This document shows positions 17,187-25,186 of a DNA stretch of 64,000 bases, one piece after another; the first letter of the stretch is position 1, and each line of letters starts with the position of its first letter. The stretch covers positions 496,001-560,000 of the forward strand of contig JAIOXN010000001.1 of NCBI GenBank assembly GCA_021741585.1. The letters are read 5' to 3'. This DNA comes from Aquiluna sp. GTDB lineage: Bacteria; Actinomycetota; Actinomycetes; Actinomycetales; Microbacteriaceae. The position numbers and the translations under genes were made by a program. Under the pieces are notes generated by a model. That model made no database searches. It had not been told where the DNA came from and saw nothing but the letters and a program-made list of their open reading frames with translations.

Positions 17187-17199
17187 CCTGATTATCAGG
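17187..17199. promoter_or_regulatory. Inverted repeat CCTGAT-A-ATCAGG in a promoter spacer
   Basis: A perfect 6-bp inverted repeat with a 1-nt centre overlaps the -35 end and the spacer of the candidate small-RNA promoter, a common place for a repressor operator. The binding protein is unknown. Confidence 0.35.
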
Positions 17200-17276
17200 T
17201 CAACACTTAGTTGAAAGCGTAAAAGGGGAAAGTGTAATTTGGCGCAGAAACGCCTAACGCTTTGGTGAAGATTTGG

Positions 17277-18020
17277 TTAGTTCTCGATGTCCACAAAACG
17301 AATGATGTGGTACCTGTCAGTAAAAATTGGTGCAAGCTTTACACGGTCACCGGGCTGTGGCGCATGGTAAAAATTGCCATTTCCAGCATAAATTCCGTTG
17401 TGGCTGTAGTCATTGAAGACCACGACATCTCCCGGAACTGCATCTTTTTCGTCTACTTTGATTGCCAATTTGGACTGCTGGTAAACGCTGTGCGGAAGAT
17501 CGATTCCAAATTGGGCATAAACAAACATCACATAGCCGGAGCAGTCAATTCCAGCTGGAGTTTCGCCGCCGAATACATAAGGTGTCCCAACCAACTCAGC
17601 CGATGCCTTCATTAGGTTGGCGCTGGTAATGGATGTAAATCTTGGTTTGGCCAGGTAGTCGGATGCCAATGGGCCCGAATAACTTCTGGAAGCAGTGCGC
17701 TTAACTTGAAATTCAGATGCGTCTGCCTCTTTGTAGTCACCGCGGGTGAAGGCAACGGCACGAACGGTTGCAACAGACAGCCCCTGTGAAGGAGCAGAGA
17801 TGTCAACCATCGTATTGTCTGTTGTAAGCCCCGAAACTGCTGTGGTTTCTGGGTCAAATCCATAGGAAGGAAGCGCAGTTGTGGCAAGCAGGCCAGTAGC
17901 GGCGACCATGGTCACAATTGTTCTTAGTGACTGTCGCTGAGGGCGCTTCTGCTTTTGTGCCCTAGCGTCCCGCAGCGCTTTGCGCGAGGGAAGCTGAGGC
18001 TGAGCATTGCCTTGATCCAA
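17277..18020 (-). CDS. Secreted NlpC/P60 peptidoglycan hydrolase
   Basis: 247 residues with a long basic N-terminus, a hydrophobic export segment (TIVTMVAATGLLATTALPSYGF, about 35-56), a linker and a C-terminal NlpC/P60 domain. Catalytic elements are visible: the cysteine in GIDCSGYVMFVYAQFG, the histidine in DYSHNGIYAGNGNFYHAP, and a later histidine in this segment. The family cleaves peptide stems in the cell wall. TTG at 18020 is chosen because GGAGG precedes it by 7 nt. The 3' neighbour is a candidate small RNA and a terminator. Confidence 0.85.
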   Translation of the reverse strand: MDQGNAQPQLPSRKALRDARAQKQKRPQRQSLRTIVTMVAATGLLATTALPSYGFDPETTAVSGLTTDNTMVDISAPSQGLSVATVRAVAFTRGDYKEADASEFQVKRTASRSYSGPLASDYLAKPRFTSITSANLMKASAELVGTPYVFGGETPAGIDCSGYVMFVYAQFGIDLPHSVYQQSKLAIKVDEKDAVPGDVVVFNDYSHNGIYAGNGNFYHAPQPGDRVKLAPIFTDRYHIIRFVDIEN

Positions 18021-18073
18021 AAGGATTCCTCCGATAAGTCTTTGGTTATCCGTTGAGAAGTATAACCGCTGGA

Positions 18074-18748
18074 CTACTTGGTTTCGACAAAGAGATGGGC
18101 GGCGAGTTTTTCATCCACCACCAAACCTTGGTCTTGTTTTTCTAAAACTACGAGCCAGCCTGTTTCCAGCTTGGTTATTACAACATCATTTCCTGGGAGA
18201 AGGCTCAATTCTTTGAGTTGACCTAACAATTCGGTGTCCACCTGAATCGGCTCACCAATTCTGCTCAACCGATAGTTGCCGGTTTTGACATTTGAAATTG
18301 GTTGGCATACCTCTGTTTTTGCTGGCTCTAAACCCAAGAGCTCGAGTCCGGGTACTGGAATTCCAAATGGAGAGATCGAGTGATCAGATAGCAATGAAAT
18401 GATTTTTCGTTCAACCGCTTCGCTCATCACGTGTTCCCAGCGGCAAGCTTCCTCGTGGACCAACTCCCACTCCAAGCCGATCACGTCTAAGAGCAAGCGT
18501 TCTGCCAACCGATGCTTGCGCATCACTTCAATTGCCATGTGACGGCCCGCTGCCGTGAACTCAAGATGTTTATCATCAGACAGACGCAAAAGGCCATCGC
18601 GCTCCATGCGAGCAACGGTTTGGGAGACAGTAGGGCCAGAGTGATCAAGACGCTCTGCGATTCGGGCTCGCATCGCGATAATGCCCTCTTCTTCAAGCTC
18701 CAAAATGGCTTTGAGGTACATCTCTGTTGTGTCGATTAGGTCTGTCAC
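18074..18748 (-). CDS. DtxR/IdeR-family metal-dependent regulator
   Basis: 224 residues: an N-terminal winged helix (DTTEMYLKAILELEEEG..., recognition region HSGPTVSQTVARMERDGLL), a dimerisation and metal-binding domain with HRLAERLLLDVIGLEWELVHEEACRWEH, and a C-terminal SH3-like FeoA domain. The histidine, glutamate and cysteine ligands used by IdeR-type proteins are present (EEACRWEHVMS). It could sense iron or manganese. GTG start with AGGGGG upstream; a TATAGT -10 at 18775-18780 points this way. Confidence 0.88.
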   Translation of the reverse strand: MTDLIDTTEMYLKAILELEEEGIIAMRARIAERLDHSGPTVSQTVARMERDGLLRLSDDKHLEFTAAGRHMAIEVMRKHRLAERLLLDVIGLEWELVHEEACRWEHVMSEAVERKIISLLSDHSISPFGIPVPGLELLGLEPAKTEVCQPISNVKTGNYRLSRIGEPIQVDTELLGQLKELSLLPGNDVVITKLETGWLVVLEKQDQGLVVDEKLAAHLFVETK

Positions 18749-18774
18749 GTTTAGCCCCCTTAGGACAAGGCAAG

Positions 18775-18780
18775 ACTATA
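18775..18780 (-). promoter_or_regulatory. Candidate -10 (TATAGT) of the dtxR-like gene
   Basis: Located about 26 nt before the GTG on the minus strand, leaving a short leader that contains the AGGGGG ribosome site. It faces the serC promoter. Confidence 0.45.
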
Positions 18781-18791
18781 GCCCGTGGCGC

Positions 18792-18797
18792 TAAACT
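18792..18797 (+). promoter_or_regulatory. Candidate -10 (TAAACT) of serC, leaderless
   Basis: TAAACT is exactly 6 nt before the serC ATG; no ribosome site lies between. Confidence 0.55.
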
Positions 18798-18803
18798 AGC
18801 CCA

Positions 18804-19922
18804 ATGGCTGATATCAAAATTCCCGCAAACCTGCTCCCAAAAGACGGAAGATTTGGCTGCGGTCCATCTAGAACCAGACCCGAACAATTGGCCAACTTCC
18901 TCTCTGAGGGGGCAAGTCTGATTGGCACCAGCCATCGCCAAGCAGCCGTCAAGAATATGGTCGGCGATATTCGATCAGGTTTGCTGGAACTATTCCGTGC
19001 ACCTGAGGGTTACGAAGTAATCCTTGGCAATGGCGGTTCCACTGCATTTTGGGATGCTGCGGCATTCAGCTTGGTTGAGAACAAAGCACAGGCGCTAGTG
19101 CACGGTGAATTTGGATCCAAGTTTGCCAAAGCTCTAAAGACCCCCTGGCTTGAGGCTCCAACCATCCGTTCGAGCGAACCAGGAACCCTCAATCATTTGG
19201 TTCCAGAGGCGGGGGTTGATGCATATGTTTACCCACAGAACGAGACCTCGACCGGTGTGATTGCGCCAGTTCAGAGAGTTGAAGGCGTTGATGAGGGTGC
19301 GCTGTTTATGACAGATGCCACCTCGGCAGCTGGCGGCGTTGACTTTGACCTATCTCAAACCGATGTTTACTACTTTGCACCGCAGAAGAACTTTGCATCC
19401 GATGGTGGGCTGTGGGTTGCCGTTGTCTCCCCTGCCGCCATTGAGCGCATCGAAAGGATATCTTCCTCGGGAAGATACATCCCTGAGTTCTTGAGCCTGA
19501 AGGTAGCTCTAGATAACTCCAGGTTGAACCAAACTCTAAACACTCCTGCAATTGCCACTTTGTTTATGCTTTTGGATCAAATTCGCTGGATCAATAAATC
19601 CGGAGGACTGTCTTGGGCAGATGCTAGAACCAAGGAAAGTTCCAAGCTGCTCTACGACTGGGCTCACCACTCCAAGATTGCTTTCCCATTTGTGGAGAAT
19701 CGCGATCACCAGTCCCAGGTTGTCGTGACGATTGATTTCGAAGACTCAATGGATGCGACCTTGATCACCAAAGCGCTTCGAGCAAATGGCATTTTGGATG
19801 TTGAGCCATATCGCAAGCTGGGTAAGAACCAGATTCGAGTGGCAACTTTCGTTGCTACGGATCCGAGTGAGGTTAGCGCGCTAATTACCTGCTTGGACTA
19901 TGTAATCGATGCTTTGTCATAG
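18804..19922 (+). CDS. serC: Phosphoserine aminotransferase
   Basis: PLP enzyme of serine synthesis (3-phosphohydroxypyruvate plus glutamate to phosphoserine). The 372-residue product begins with KIPANLLPKDGRFGCGPSRTR, as in the actinobacterial SerC group, and the PLP-lysine region FAPQKNFASDGGLWVA is clear, as are ILGNGGSTAFWDAAAF and DATSAAGGVDFDL. As in mycobacteria it sits beside DUF2530 and DUF3027 genes. Its mRNA appears leaderless from TAAACT. Confidence 0.93.
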   Translation: MADIKIPANLLPKDGRFGCGPSRTRPEQLANFLSEGASLIGTSHRQAAVKNMVGDIRSGLLELFRAPEGYEVILGNGGSTAFWDAAAFSLVENKAQALVHGEFGSKFAKALKTPWLEAPTIRSSEPGTLNHLVPEAGVDAYVYPQNETSTGVIAPVQRVEGVDEGALFMTDATSAAGGVDFDLSQTDVYYFAPQKNFASDGGLWVAVVSPAAIERIERISSSGRYIPEFLSLKVALDNSRLNQTLNTPAIATLFMLLDQIRWINKSGGLSWADARTKESSKLLYDWAHHSKIAFPFVENRDHQSQVVVTIDFEDSMDATLITKALRANGILDVEPYRKLGKNQIRVATFVATDPSEVSALITCLDYVIDALS

Positions 19923-19925
19923 AGT
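19920..19925 (+). promoter_or_regulatory. Candidate -10 (TAGAGT) of the DUF2530 gene, built on the serC stop codon
   Basis: The serC stop TAG forms the first three bases of TAGAGT, which stands exactly 6 nt before the next ATG. No Shine-Dalgarno is present in the 9-nt gap. Confidence 0.5.
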
Positions 19926-19931
19926 CTGACC

Positions 19932-20159
19932 ATGCGGGTATATGTAAAGTATTCAGATCGCCACCCAGAACCAAAAGTGGCAGAGATCAATTCGACCAGG
20001 GTCGTATTATTCGGAATCGGATTCTGGGTCTTGGTCCTGATTGTCATCGGCGCGTTTTATTCTTCGCTGTCTGACGCGGGTCTTGGTTGGTGGCTTCATA
20101 CCGCCGTTATCGGAATCCTGCTTGGATTCCTGGCCCTCTACATGGTCAGAAAGCGATAG
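19932..20159 (+). CDS. DUF2530 small membrane protein
   Basis: 75 residues with two hydrophobic segments (about 24-45 and 51-70) and a basic C-terminus MVRKR. It resembles the DUF2530 family, found next to serC in actinobacteria; the function is unknown. 153 of its 228 bases are antisense to the 3' end of the convergent DUF3027 gene, an unusually long overlap. The start is fixed by a 9-nt gap and TAGAGT. Confidence 0.75.
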   Translation: MRVYVKYSDRHPEPKVAEINSTRVVLFGIGFWVLVLIVIGAFYSSLSDAGLGWWLHTAVIGILLGFLALYMVRKR

Positions 20160-20513
20160 CGCCATATTCGCAATCATTGCGTCGGCTTCAGCATCGGTTG
20201 CAGCTTTACCCTCTGCTCTTAGCTGACGCTTAAATTCAGCCAACCGCTCAGCCCATGGGACCCAGGCCGGCGCAAGTAGCGCATCAGGACCCGCAAGCAG
20301 GTTCACCTCAGAGACAGTGGCTGGCTTGCGCTTATCGGGCTGCGTGATTGTGACAACCCAAAACCAGTTTGCGTAACCCTTGACTTTGTTTTCAAAACGA
20401 ATCTCGAAGACGCCTTTTTCGGGCTCAAGTTCTTCTAAAAATTCCCCAACTGACTCTTGGTCAATCGCTTCGATGAGTGCGGCTAAGGCAAGCTCGCGGT
20501 TACTATCCTTCAA
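20007..20513 (-). CDS. DUF3027 family protein
   Basis: 168 residues. The conserved half contains VKGYANWFWVVTITQ and LLAGPDALLAPAWVPWAERLAEF, which mark DUF3027; the last 50 residues are a charged, disordered tail (RVRQRRIKRADDNQDQDPES). The TTG at 20513 overlaps the cspB stop by 11 nt; it is chosen over the longer frame because the family begins near the ELALAALIEAI helix. The tail is encoded opposite DUF2530. Function unknown; the pairing with a cold-shock protein and serC is conserved in actinobacteria. Confidence 0.75.
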   Translation of the reverse strand: MKDSNRELALAALIEAIDQESVGEFLEELEPEKGVFEIRFENKVKGYANWFWVVTITQPDKRKPATVSEVNLLAGPDALLAPAWVPWAERLAEFKRQLRAEGKAATDAEADAMIANMALSLSDHVEGQESKQDSDNGGMKPPTKTRVRQRRIKRADDNQDQDPESDSE

Positions 20514-20883
20514 GCTCTTCTGCCACCTTGCGCAATAGAGAAGCAACCTTCTTGCCGTGAGCGGCCTCAGGGTACTTTCCGCGCTTTAGGTTTCCACCGA
20601 TTTGATCGAGTAGGCGAATCAGATCCTCTGTGATAATTGCAAGATCTTCAGCAGGCTTTCGATTTACAGAAACCATAGTTGGGACTTCTAGCACGCGCAC
20701 CGACAGTGCCTGGGCACCTTTGCGTCCATCTGCAACGCCGTATTCAACACGGGAACCCGGCTTGATGCTGGAGGTTCCAGTTGGAAGTGCGGAGATGTGC
20801 AGGAATACTTCGGTGCCATCATCGCCTGCGATGAAGCCGAAGCCCTTTTCGTCATCAAAGAATTTAACCTTGCCGGTTGGCAT
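20503..20883 (-). CDS. Cold-shock-domain protein with C-terminal extension (CspB/Rv0871 type)
   Basis: 126 residues: an N-terminal cold-shock domain with KVKFFDDEKGFGFI (RNP1) and VFLHIS (RNP2), then a helical extension of about 60 residues ending KVASLLRKVAEELEG. This two-part form matches actinobacterial CspB/Rv0871. It binds single-stranded RNA or DNA by family. The ATG at 20883 follows AGGA closely; TACACT at 20912-20917 is a plausible -10. It is coupled to DUF3027. Confidence 0.85.
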   Translation of the reverse strand: MPTGKVKFFDDEKGFGFIAGDDGTEVFLHISALPTGTSSIKPGSRVEYGVADGRKGAQALSVRVLEVPTMVSVNRKPAEDLAIITEDLIRLLDQIGGNLKRGKYPEAAHGKKVASLLRKVAEELEG

Positions 20884-20911
20884 ACGTCCTACTTTCAACT
20901 AACCGCCGATA

Positions 20912-20917
20912 AGTGTA
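20912..20917 (-). promoter_or_regulatory. Candidate -10 (TACACT) of the cspB-like gene
   Basis: Lies about 30 nt before the ATG at 20883 on the minus strand and faces the TAGGCT element of the divergent gene. Confidence 0.4.
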
Positions 20918-20927
20918 ACCGAAAGGT

Positions 20928-20933
20928 TAGGCT
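20928..20933 (+). promoter_or_regulatory. Candidate -10 (TAGGCT), leaderless
   Basis: TAGGCT is exactly 6 nt before the ATG at 20940. The identical hexamer and spacing recur before the XPB gene at 22797. Confidence 0.5.
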
Positions 20934-20939
20934 TATAAG

Positions 20940-21179
20940 ATGGCAGAAAAATCAAAGCGACCGCAATTCGAAACCACACTGGCATATATGGCGGTCGGTG
21001 TAATTGGTGCCTCCATCCTTTCGATGCTATTGACGCTGGTTGCCGCATTGCTTGGATTTACGGAGTTGCCAGTGGTGTTTGCTCAGTTGCCGCTAATTGG
21101 TTTGCCAATTGGATTCTTGATAATTGTGACCATGTTGATTTTTTCAATCATCCGTCGGTCAAAAGAAAATCGGTCCTAG
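20940..21179 (+). CDS. Small two-helix membrane protein of unknown function
   Basis: 79 residues with hydrophobic segments at about 15-40 and 48-70, a basic N-terminus (MAEKSKRPQFE) and a basic C-terminus (IRRSKENRS). I do not recognise a family. It directly precedes the helicase-associated gene (TAG then TTG with no gap), so it is likely cotranscribed. The leaderless-type start supports it as a real gene. Confidence 0.65.
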   Translation: MAEKSKRPQFETTLAYMAVGVIGASILSMLLTLVAALLGFTELPVVFAQLPLIGLPIGFLIIVTMLIFSIIRRSKENRS

Positions 21180-22799
21180 TTGTCTGATCTTTTGGATCTA
21201 GCTGGAGCCCTCAAGTCCAAATCTGAAGAGGATCTAGCGAGTCTCCTTACAGCGATCGCCGGCGAGGGCCAAGCTCTTTCAGATCTCTTTGACCTCTCTC
21301 GAGTGCTGCTCACCAGAAGAGAGCTAGAGCGCAGAATTCGGGAATTAGATCGAGCATCTCTCGAAGAGCTGAAAGCCGGTAATCACACAACTCTGTTGCA
21401 AGAAAGGATGCTTGCAGGAGCCGCAAACACCTTCGAAGCTGCCACTGAGCTGGCCAAAACACTCGATCCGGTTCCACTAAAAGCCAATAAGCATGTCCAA
21501 GCCGGTTCTCCTCACAGCGCCTACGAGACGCTTATGGCGATCACGGAGTTGCTTTTTGCGTGCGAGCGAAATTGGCTCTCGGTGATTCGTTCAGGCCTCA
21601 GAGCCCAGGACGCCAAAGAACTTGCTGAGGTCTTGAAATTACCAACGTCGGAAATCCAACTCAGATTTGCCCTGGCTCAAGAAACCGGTTTGATAATCGC
21701 GTTTGAGGATCGTTTTGTGGCGACCGATTTGGGGCTTTCTTGGCTGGAAGAATCCAACGCCAAACGCTGGGAGATAATCGCAGAACGGGTTTTTGATTTG
21801 CCAGAAATCAAACTTCGCGATCTGCCTGTTTTGGATCTTGTCAGCGAAGAATATCCACTCAAAAACCCAAACGAGTTGAAATTCTTTAGCTATGGTCCAG
21901 CCCTTGGATTGCTCGATCACGGTCTTGCAACCAAAGCTCTCGAGCTATCAATTTCAAATAACCTAGAGGCAGCAGCTACCTATTTGGCTAATGAACTTCC
22001 GACCCCGGTTGAAAAGCTAATTATTCAAGCAGATTTGAGCATTACCTCGCCGGGTCCGATTACCCCAGCACTTCACAAAAGCCTTGATGTTTTTGCACAG
22101 TCTGAGGATCTGGGGCTTGCCTGCAGATTCCGGTTGAGTCTTATGAGCATCACCCATGGCCTTGAGACTGGACTAAGCATTCAAGACATCGAATCCACAC
22201 TCAGAAATCTAAGTCAGCACGACTTGCCACAACCTGTTGTTTATCTCTTGGCCGAGGCAACTAAAAGATTCGGGGAGCTTACTGTTGAAGGGTCTCTCCT
22301 TGGCACGATCGTTCGTTGCAGCGACAAGATATTGCTTGCTCAAATTCAAAACGAAACTGGCTTGAACGCCCTGATGTTACGGCCCGGTGCGGATGGCGAA
22401 CTGGTCTCAAGGCTTGCCAGCGCACTGATCTATTTCAACCTTCGTCAGGCCGGTTACCCAGCTGTGATGATTGACGAGACCGGCTCGATTATTTCTCCAA
22501 GGCTCCGGATTCAAACTCCGGATGTGCCACTAAGCCAATTGGCGCTCAACAAGGCAAAGCAACTTCTTAGCGAAGAATCAAAAGAACCCGCCCAAGATGA
22601 CATGCTCCGCCAATTGCAGTTTGCCCTCAAAAACAAGCTTCGCGTAACACTCAAGCTTCAGCGCCCTGAAGGTCACGAGGTTGAATACAACATCGAACCG
22701 CTTGGTATAGCCGGCGGACGAATCCGAGGTCGCGACCTAGACAAAGAGGCTGAACTTACCCTTCCCCTAGCGAGAGTGACGAGCGTCTGGCTCAGTTAG
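21180..22799 (+). CDS. XPB-helicase-associated protein (Rv0862c-like)
   Basis: 539 residues, mostly alpha-helical, corresponding in position to Rv0862c, which lies upstream of the XPB helicase in mycobacteria and carries a helicase-associated C-terminal module. The C-terminal part has a WYL-like look (ALKNKLRVTLKLQRPEGHEVEYNIEPLGI). No ATPase motifs are seen. The TTG start abuts the previous stop. I infer a partner role for the adjacent helicase from conserved linkage only. Confidence 0.65.
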   Translation: MSDLLDLAGALKSKSEEDLASLLTAIAGEGQALSDLFDLSRVLLTRRELERRIRELDRASLEELKAGNHTTLLQERMLAGAANTFEAATELAKTLDPVPLKANKHVQAGSPHSAYETLMAITELLFACERNWLSVIRSGLRAQDAKELAEVLKLPTSEIQLRFALAQETGLIIAFEDRFVATDLGLSWLEESNAKRWEIIAERVFDLPEIKLRDLPVLDLVSEEYPLKNPNELKFFSYGPALGLLDHGLATKALELSISNNLEAAATYLANELPTPVEKLIIQADLSITSPGPITPALHKSLDVFAQSEDLGLACRFRLSLMSITHGLETGLSIQDIESTLRNLSQHDLPQPVVYLLAEATKRFGELTVEGSLLGTIVRCSDKILLAQIQNETGLNALMLRPGADGELVSRLASALIYFNLRQAGYPAVMIDETGSIISPRLRIQTPDVPLSQLALNKAKQLLSEESKEPAQDDMLRQLQFALKNKLRVTLKLQRPEGHEVEYNIEPLGIAGGRIRGRDLDKEAELTLPLARVTSVWLS

Positions 22800-22802
22800 G
22801 CT
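22797..22802 (+). promoter_or_regulatory. Candidate -10 (TAGGCT) of the XPB gene, built on the upstream stop codon
   Basis: The TAG stop of the preceding gene plus GCT gives TAGGCT, exactly 6 nt before the ATG at 22809. Confidence 0.5.
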
Positions 22803-22808
22803 AGAGGG

Positions 22809-24440
22809 ATGTCTTTGGGGCCCTTGATTGTTCAGTCGGACCGCACCGTTCTGCTTGAAACCGATCATGCCGATGCCACAACCGCAAGGCATGAGCTGGC
22901 AATTTTCGCGGAATTGGAAAGAGCCCCTGAACACATCCACACCTACCGAATTACAAAACTAGGTCTTTGGAATGCTCGGGCGGCAGGGCACGATGCCACA
23001 TTCATTCTCGACTCGCTGAACCGTTGGTCAAAGTATCCGGTTCCTCCCGGAGTGGAAAAAGAAATCAGCGAAACCATCGCCCGCTTCGGGCGCCTGGTTA
23101 TTGCAAGAAACGAGCAGGGTCTGACCCTAACCTCTCAAGACTTAGCCGTGATCACGGAGGTTTCCAGCAATCGCAAGGTTTCTGAGCTTTTAGGCGAGCG
23201 AATCGAATTCGGATTCCAGGTGAAGGATTGGGCCCGAGGCCAACTCAAGCAAGAACTTCTCAAGCTCGGCTGGCCAGCAGAAGATAATGCCGGCTTCACT
23301 CCTGGAACACCGCACCCGATCGAGCTCAACACCGATGGCTGGACCCTGCGCGAATACCAAAAAGAGGCTGTCGAAAAGTTTGAGGCTGGTGGATCTGGCG
23401 TAGTGGTACTTCCATGTGGTGCCGGCAAGACTTTGGTCGGCGCCGCAACCATGGCAAAGATCAAAACCAACACTTTGATTTTGGTTACCAATACAGTTTC
23501 GGCAAGACAATGGCGCGCAGAGCTATTGGCAAGAACTTCGCTAACCGAAGACGAGATTGCGGAGTACTCCGGTTCCTCTAAGAACATCGCTCCTGTGACA
23601 ATCGCGACCTACCAAATTCTCACCACCAAGCGAAAAGGCGAATTCGCCCACCTGGAGCTTCTCAACGCGAGAGACTGGGGCTTGGTTGTTTACGACGAGG
23701 TCCACCTGCTACCTGCGCCCATCTTCAAGATGACCGCCGATTTGCAGGCAAGGCGCCGGCTTGGCCTCACCGCGACCTTGGTTCGCGAAGATGGGCGTGA
23801 GTCTGATGTCTTTTCACTGATCGGGCCAAAGCGCTTCGATGCTCCTTGGAAAGACATCGAAGCCCAGGGATACATCGCTCCGGCAAACTGCTTCGAAGTT
23901 AGGGTTTCGCTCCCTGATGAAGACCGCATGGCGTACGCAATTGGCGATCAAGATGCTCGTTTTAGAACCGCAGCCACGGCCAAAGCCAAGATTCCAATCA
24001 TGCAAAAGCTCATCAAAAAGCATGCCGGGGAGCCAACTTTGATCATTGGGCAATACCTGGATCAAATCGAGGAAGTATCCTCGACGCTCGGGATTCCAAA
24101 GCTCACCGGAGAGACTCCAATTGAAGAACGAGAGCGCCTATTTGCTGCATTTAGATCAGGAGAACTTAGCGCCTTGGTGGTTTCCAAGGTCGCAAACTTC
24201 TCGGTGGATTTGCCTGAGGCATCGGTGGCAATTCAGATCTCTGGAGCCTTTGGCTCCAGACAAGAAGAGGCTCAGCGCCTAGGCAGATTGCTCAGGCCAA
24301 AGGCCGATGGCAGATCTGCGGTTTTCTACACCCTGGTTGCTCGAGACACCGTTGAGCAAGACTTTGCGCAGAACCGTCAGCGCTTTTTGGCAGAGCAGGG
24401 ATATTCCTACGAGATTATGGATTCGGAAGAAATCTTCTAG
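22809..24440 (+). CDS. XPB/Rad25-type DNA repair helicase
   Basis: 543-residue superfamily-2 DNA helicase, 3'-5' by family. Walker A is VLPCGAGKTLVGAA (about residue 199-212), motif II is the XPB-type DEVH in LVVYDEVHLLPAP, motif III is GLTATLVREDGRE, and motif VI is EEAQRLGRLLRP. The N-terminal damage-recognition-like domain typical of XPB precedes them. In actinobacteria this protein accompanies the Rv0862c-like gene. It is likely involved in nucleotide excision repair or transcription-coupled events, a role not settled in bacteria. Confidence 0.92.
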   Translation: MSLGPLIVQSDRTVLLETDHADATTARHELAIFAELERAPEHIHTYRITKLGLWNARAAGHDATFILDSLNRWSKYPVPPGVEKEISETIARFGRLVIARNEQGLTLTSQDLAVITEVSSNRKVSELLGERIEFGFQVKDWARGQLKQELLKLGWPAEDNAGFTPGTPHPIELNTDGWTLREYQKEAVEKFEAGGSGVVVLPCGAGKTLVGAATMAKIKTNTLILVTNTVSARQWRAELLARTSLTEDEIAEYSGSSKNIAPVTIATYQILTTKRKGEFAHLELLNARDWGLVVYDEVHLLPAPIFKMTADLQARRRLGLTATLVREDGRESDVFSLIGPKRFDAPWKDIEAQGYIAPANCFEVRVSLPDEDRMAYAIGDQDARFRTAATAKAKIPIMQKLIKKHAGEPTLIIGQYLDQIEEVSSTLGIPKLTGETPIEERERLFAAFRSGELSALVVSKVANFSVDLPEASVAIQISGAFGSRQEEAQRLGRLLRPKADGRSAVFYTLVARDTVEQDFAQNRQRFLAEQGYSYEIMDSEEIF

Positions 24441-24490
24441 GTCCAGACATTTCACAGGAAGCTTCCAGCTAAGAGTCGGAAGATAATCAT

Positions 24491-25186
24491 ATGGATGCTC
24501 TAAAAGTGCTAGTTGTTGATGATGAACCAAACATTCGCGATCTGCTTGCCGCGAGCCTGAGATTTGCCGGGCACCAGGTGCTAACCGCACCTAATGGAAA
24601 TGACGCCATTACCAAAATTGTCGAGACCCAGCCAGACATCGTGCTGCTAGATGTGATGCTGCCGGATATCTCCGGTTTTGGTGTTACCAAGAAGATCCGC
24701 GGCATGGGAATCGAGACTCCGATCCTGTTTCTAACCGCGCGAGATGACACCGAGGACAAGGTTGCAGGATTGACCGTTGGTGGTGATGACTATGTCACCA
24801 AGCCATTCAGCCTTGATGAAATCCTCGCCCGTATTTCTGCGATCATGCGTCGCACGGGTAAGGACTCAGATGCTGGATCACTTATCCGCGTCGGTGAATT
24901 GGAAATCAATGAGGATGCTCACGAGGTCAGCGTTGCAGGAACCACCGTTGAGCTCTCCCCCACCGAGTATCAGCTTTTGCGATACCTTGCTTCCAATCCA
25001 AACCGAGTACTCACCAAGGCTCAGATCCTGGACCACGTTTGGGAATACGACTTCAATGGCGAGATGGGTATTGTGGAGAGCTATGTGTCTTATCTGCGCA
25101 AAAAGCTCGACCCATTGAGCACAGAGCCAATCATTATTACCAAGCGTGGCGTTGGCTACATGATTAGAAGTCCCAAGGCTAACTAA
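24491..25186 (+). CDS. OmpR-family response regulator
   Basis: 231 residues: a receiver domain with VVDDEPNIR, phospho-acceptor Asp in IVLLDVMLPD (about residue 55), FLTARDD and DYVTKPF, then a winged-helix DNA-binding domain (VELSPTEYQLLRYLASNPNRVLTKAQIL... YVSYLRKKLD). It is followed without a gap by its kinase. It resembles the MprA/TcrA group, but the target is unknown. Start ATG with GGAAG upstream. Confidence 0.9.
   Translation: MDALKVLVVDDEPNIRDLLAASLRFAGHQVLTAPNGNDAITKIVETQPDIVLLDVMLPDISGFGVTKKIRGMGIETPILFLTARDDTEDKVAGLTVGGDDYVTKPFSLDEILARISAIMRRTGKDSDAGSLIRVGELEINEDAHEVSVAGTTVELSPTEYQLLRYLASNPNRVLTKAQILDHVWEYDFNGEMGIVESYVSYLRKKLDPLSTEPIIITKRGVGYMIRSPKAN

Noticed and set aside
17100-17276. 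c-di-AMP (ydaO) riboswitch, often found upstream of wall-hydrolase genes
   Set aside because: The region is downstream of nlpC, not upstream; only 53 nt precede nlpC and no ydaO core is seen.
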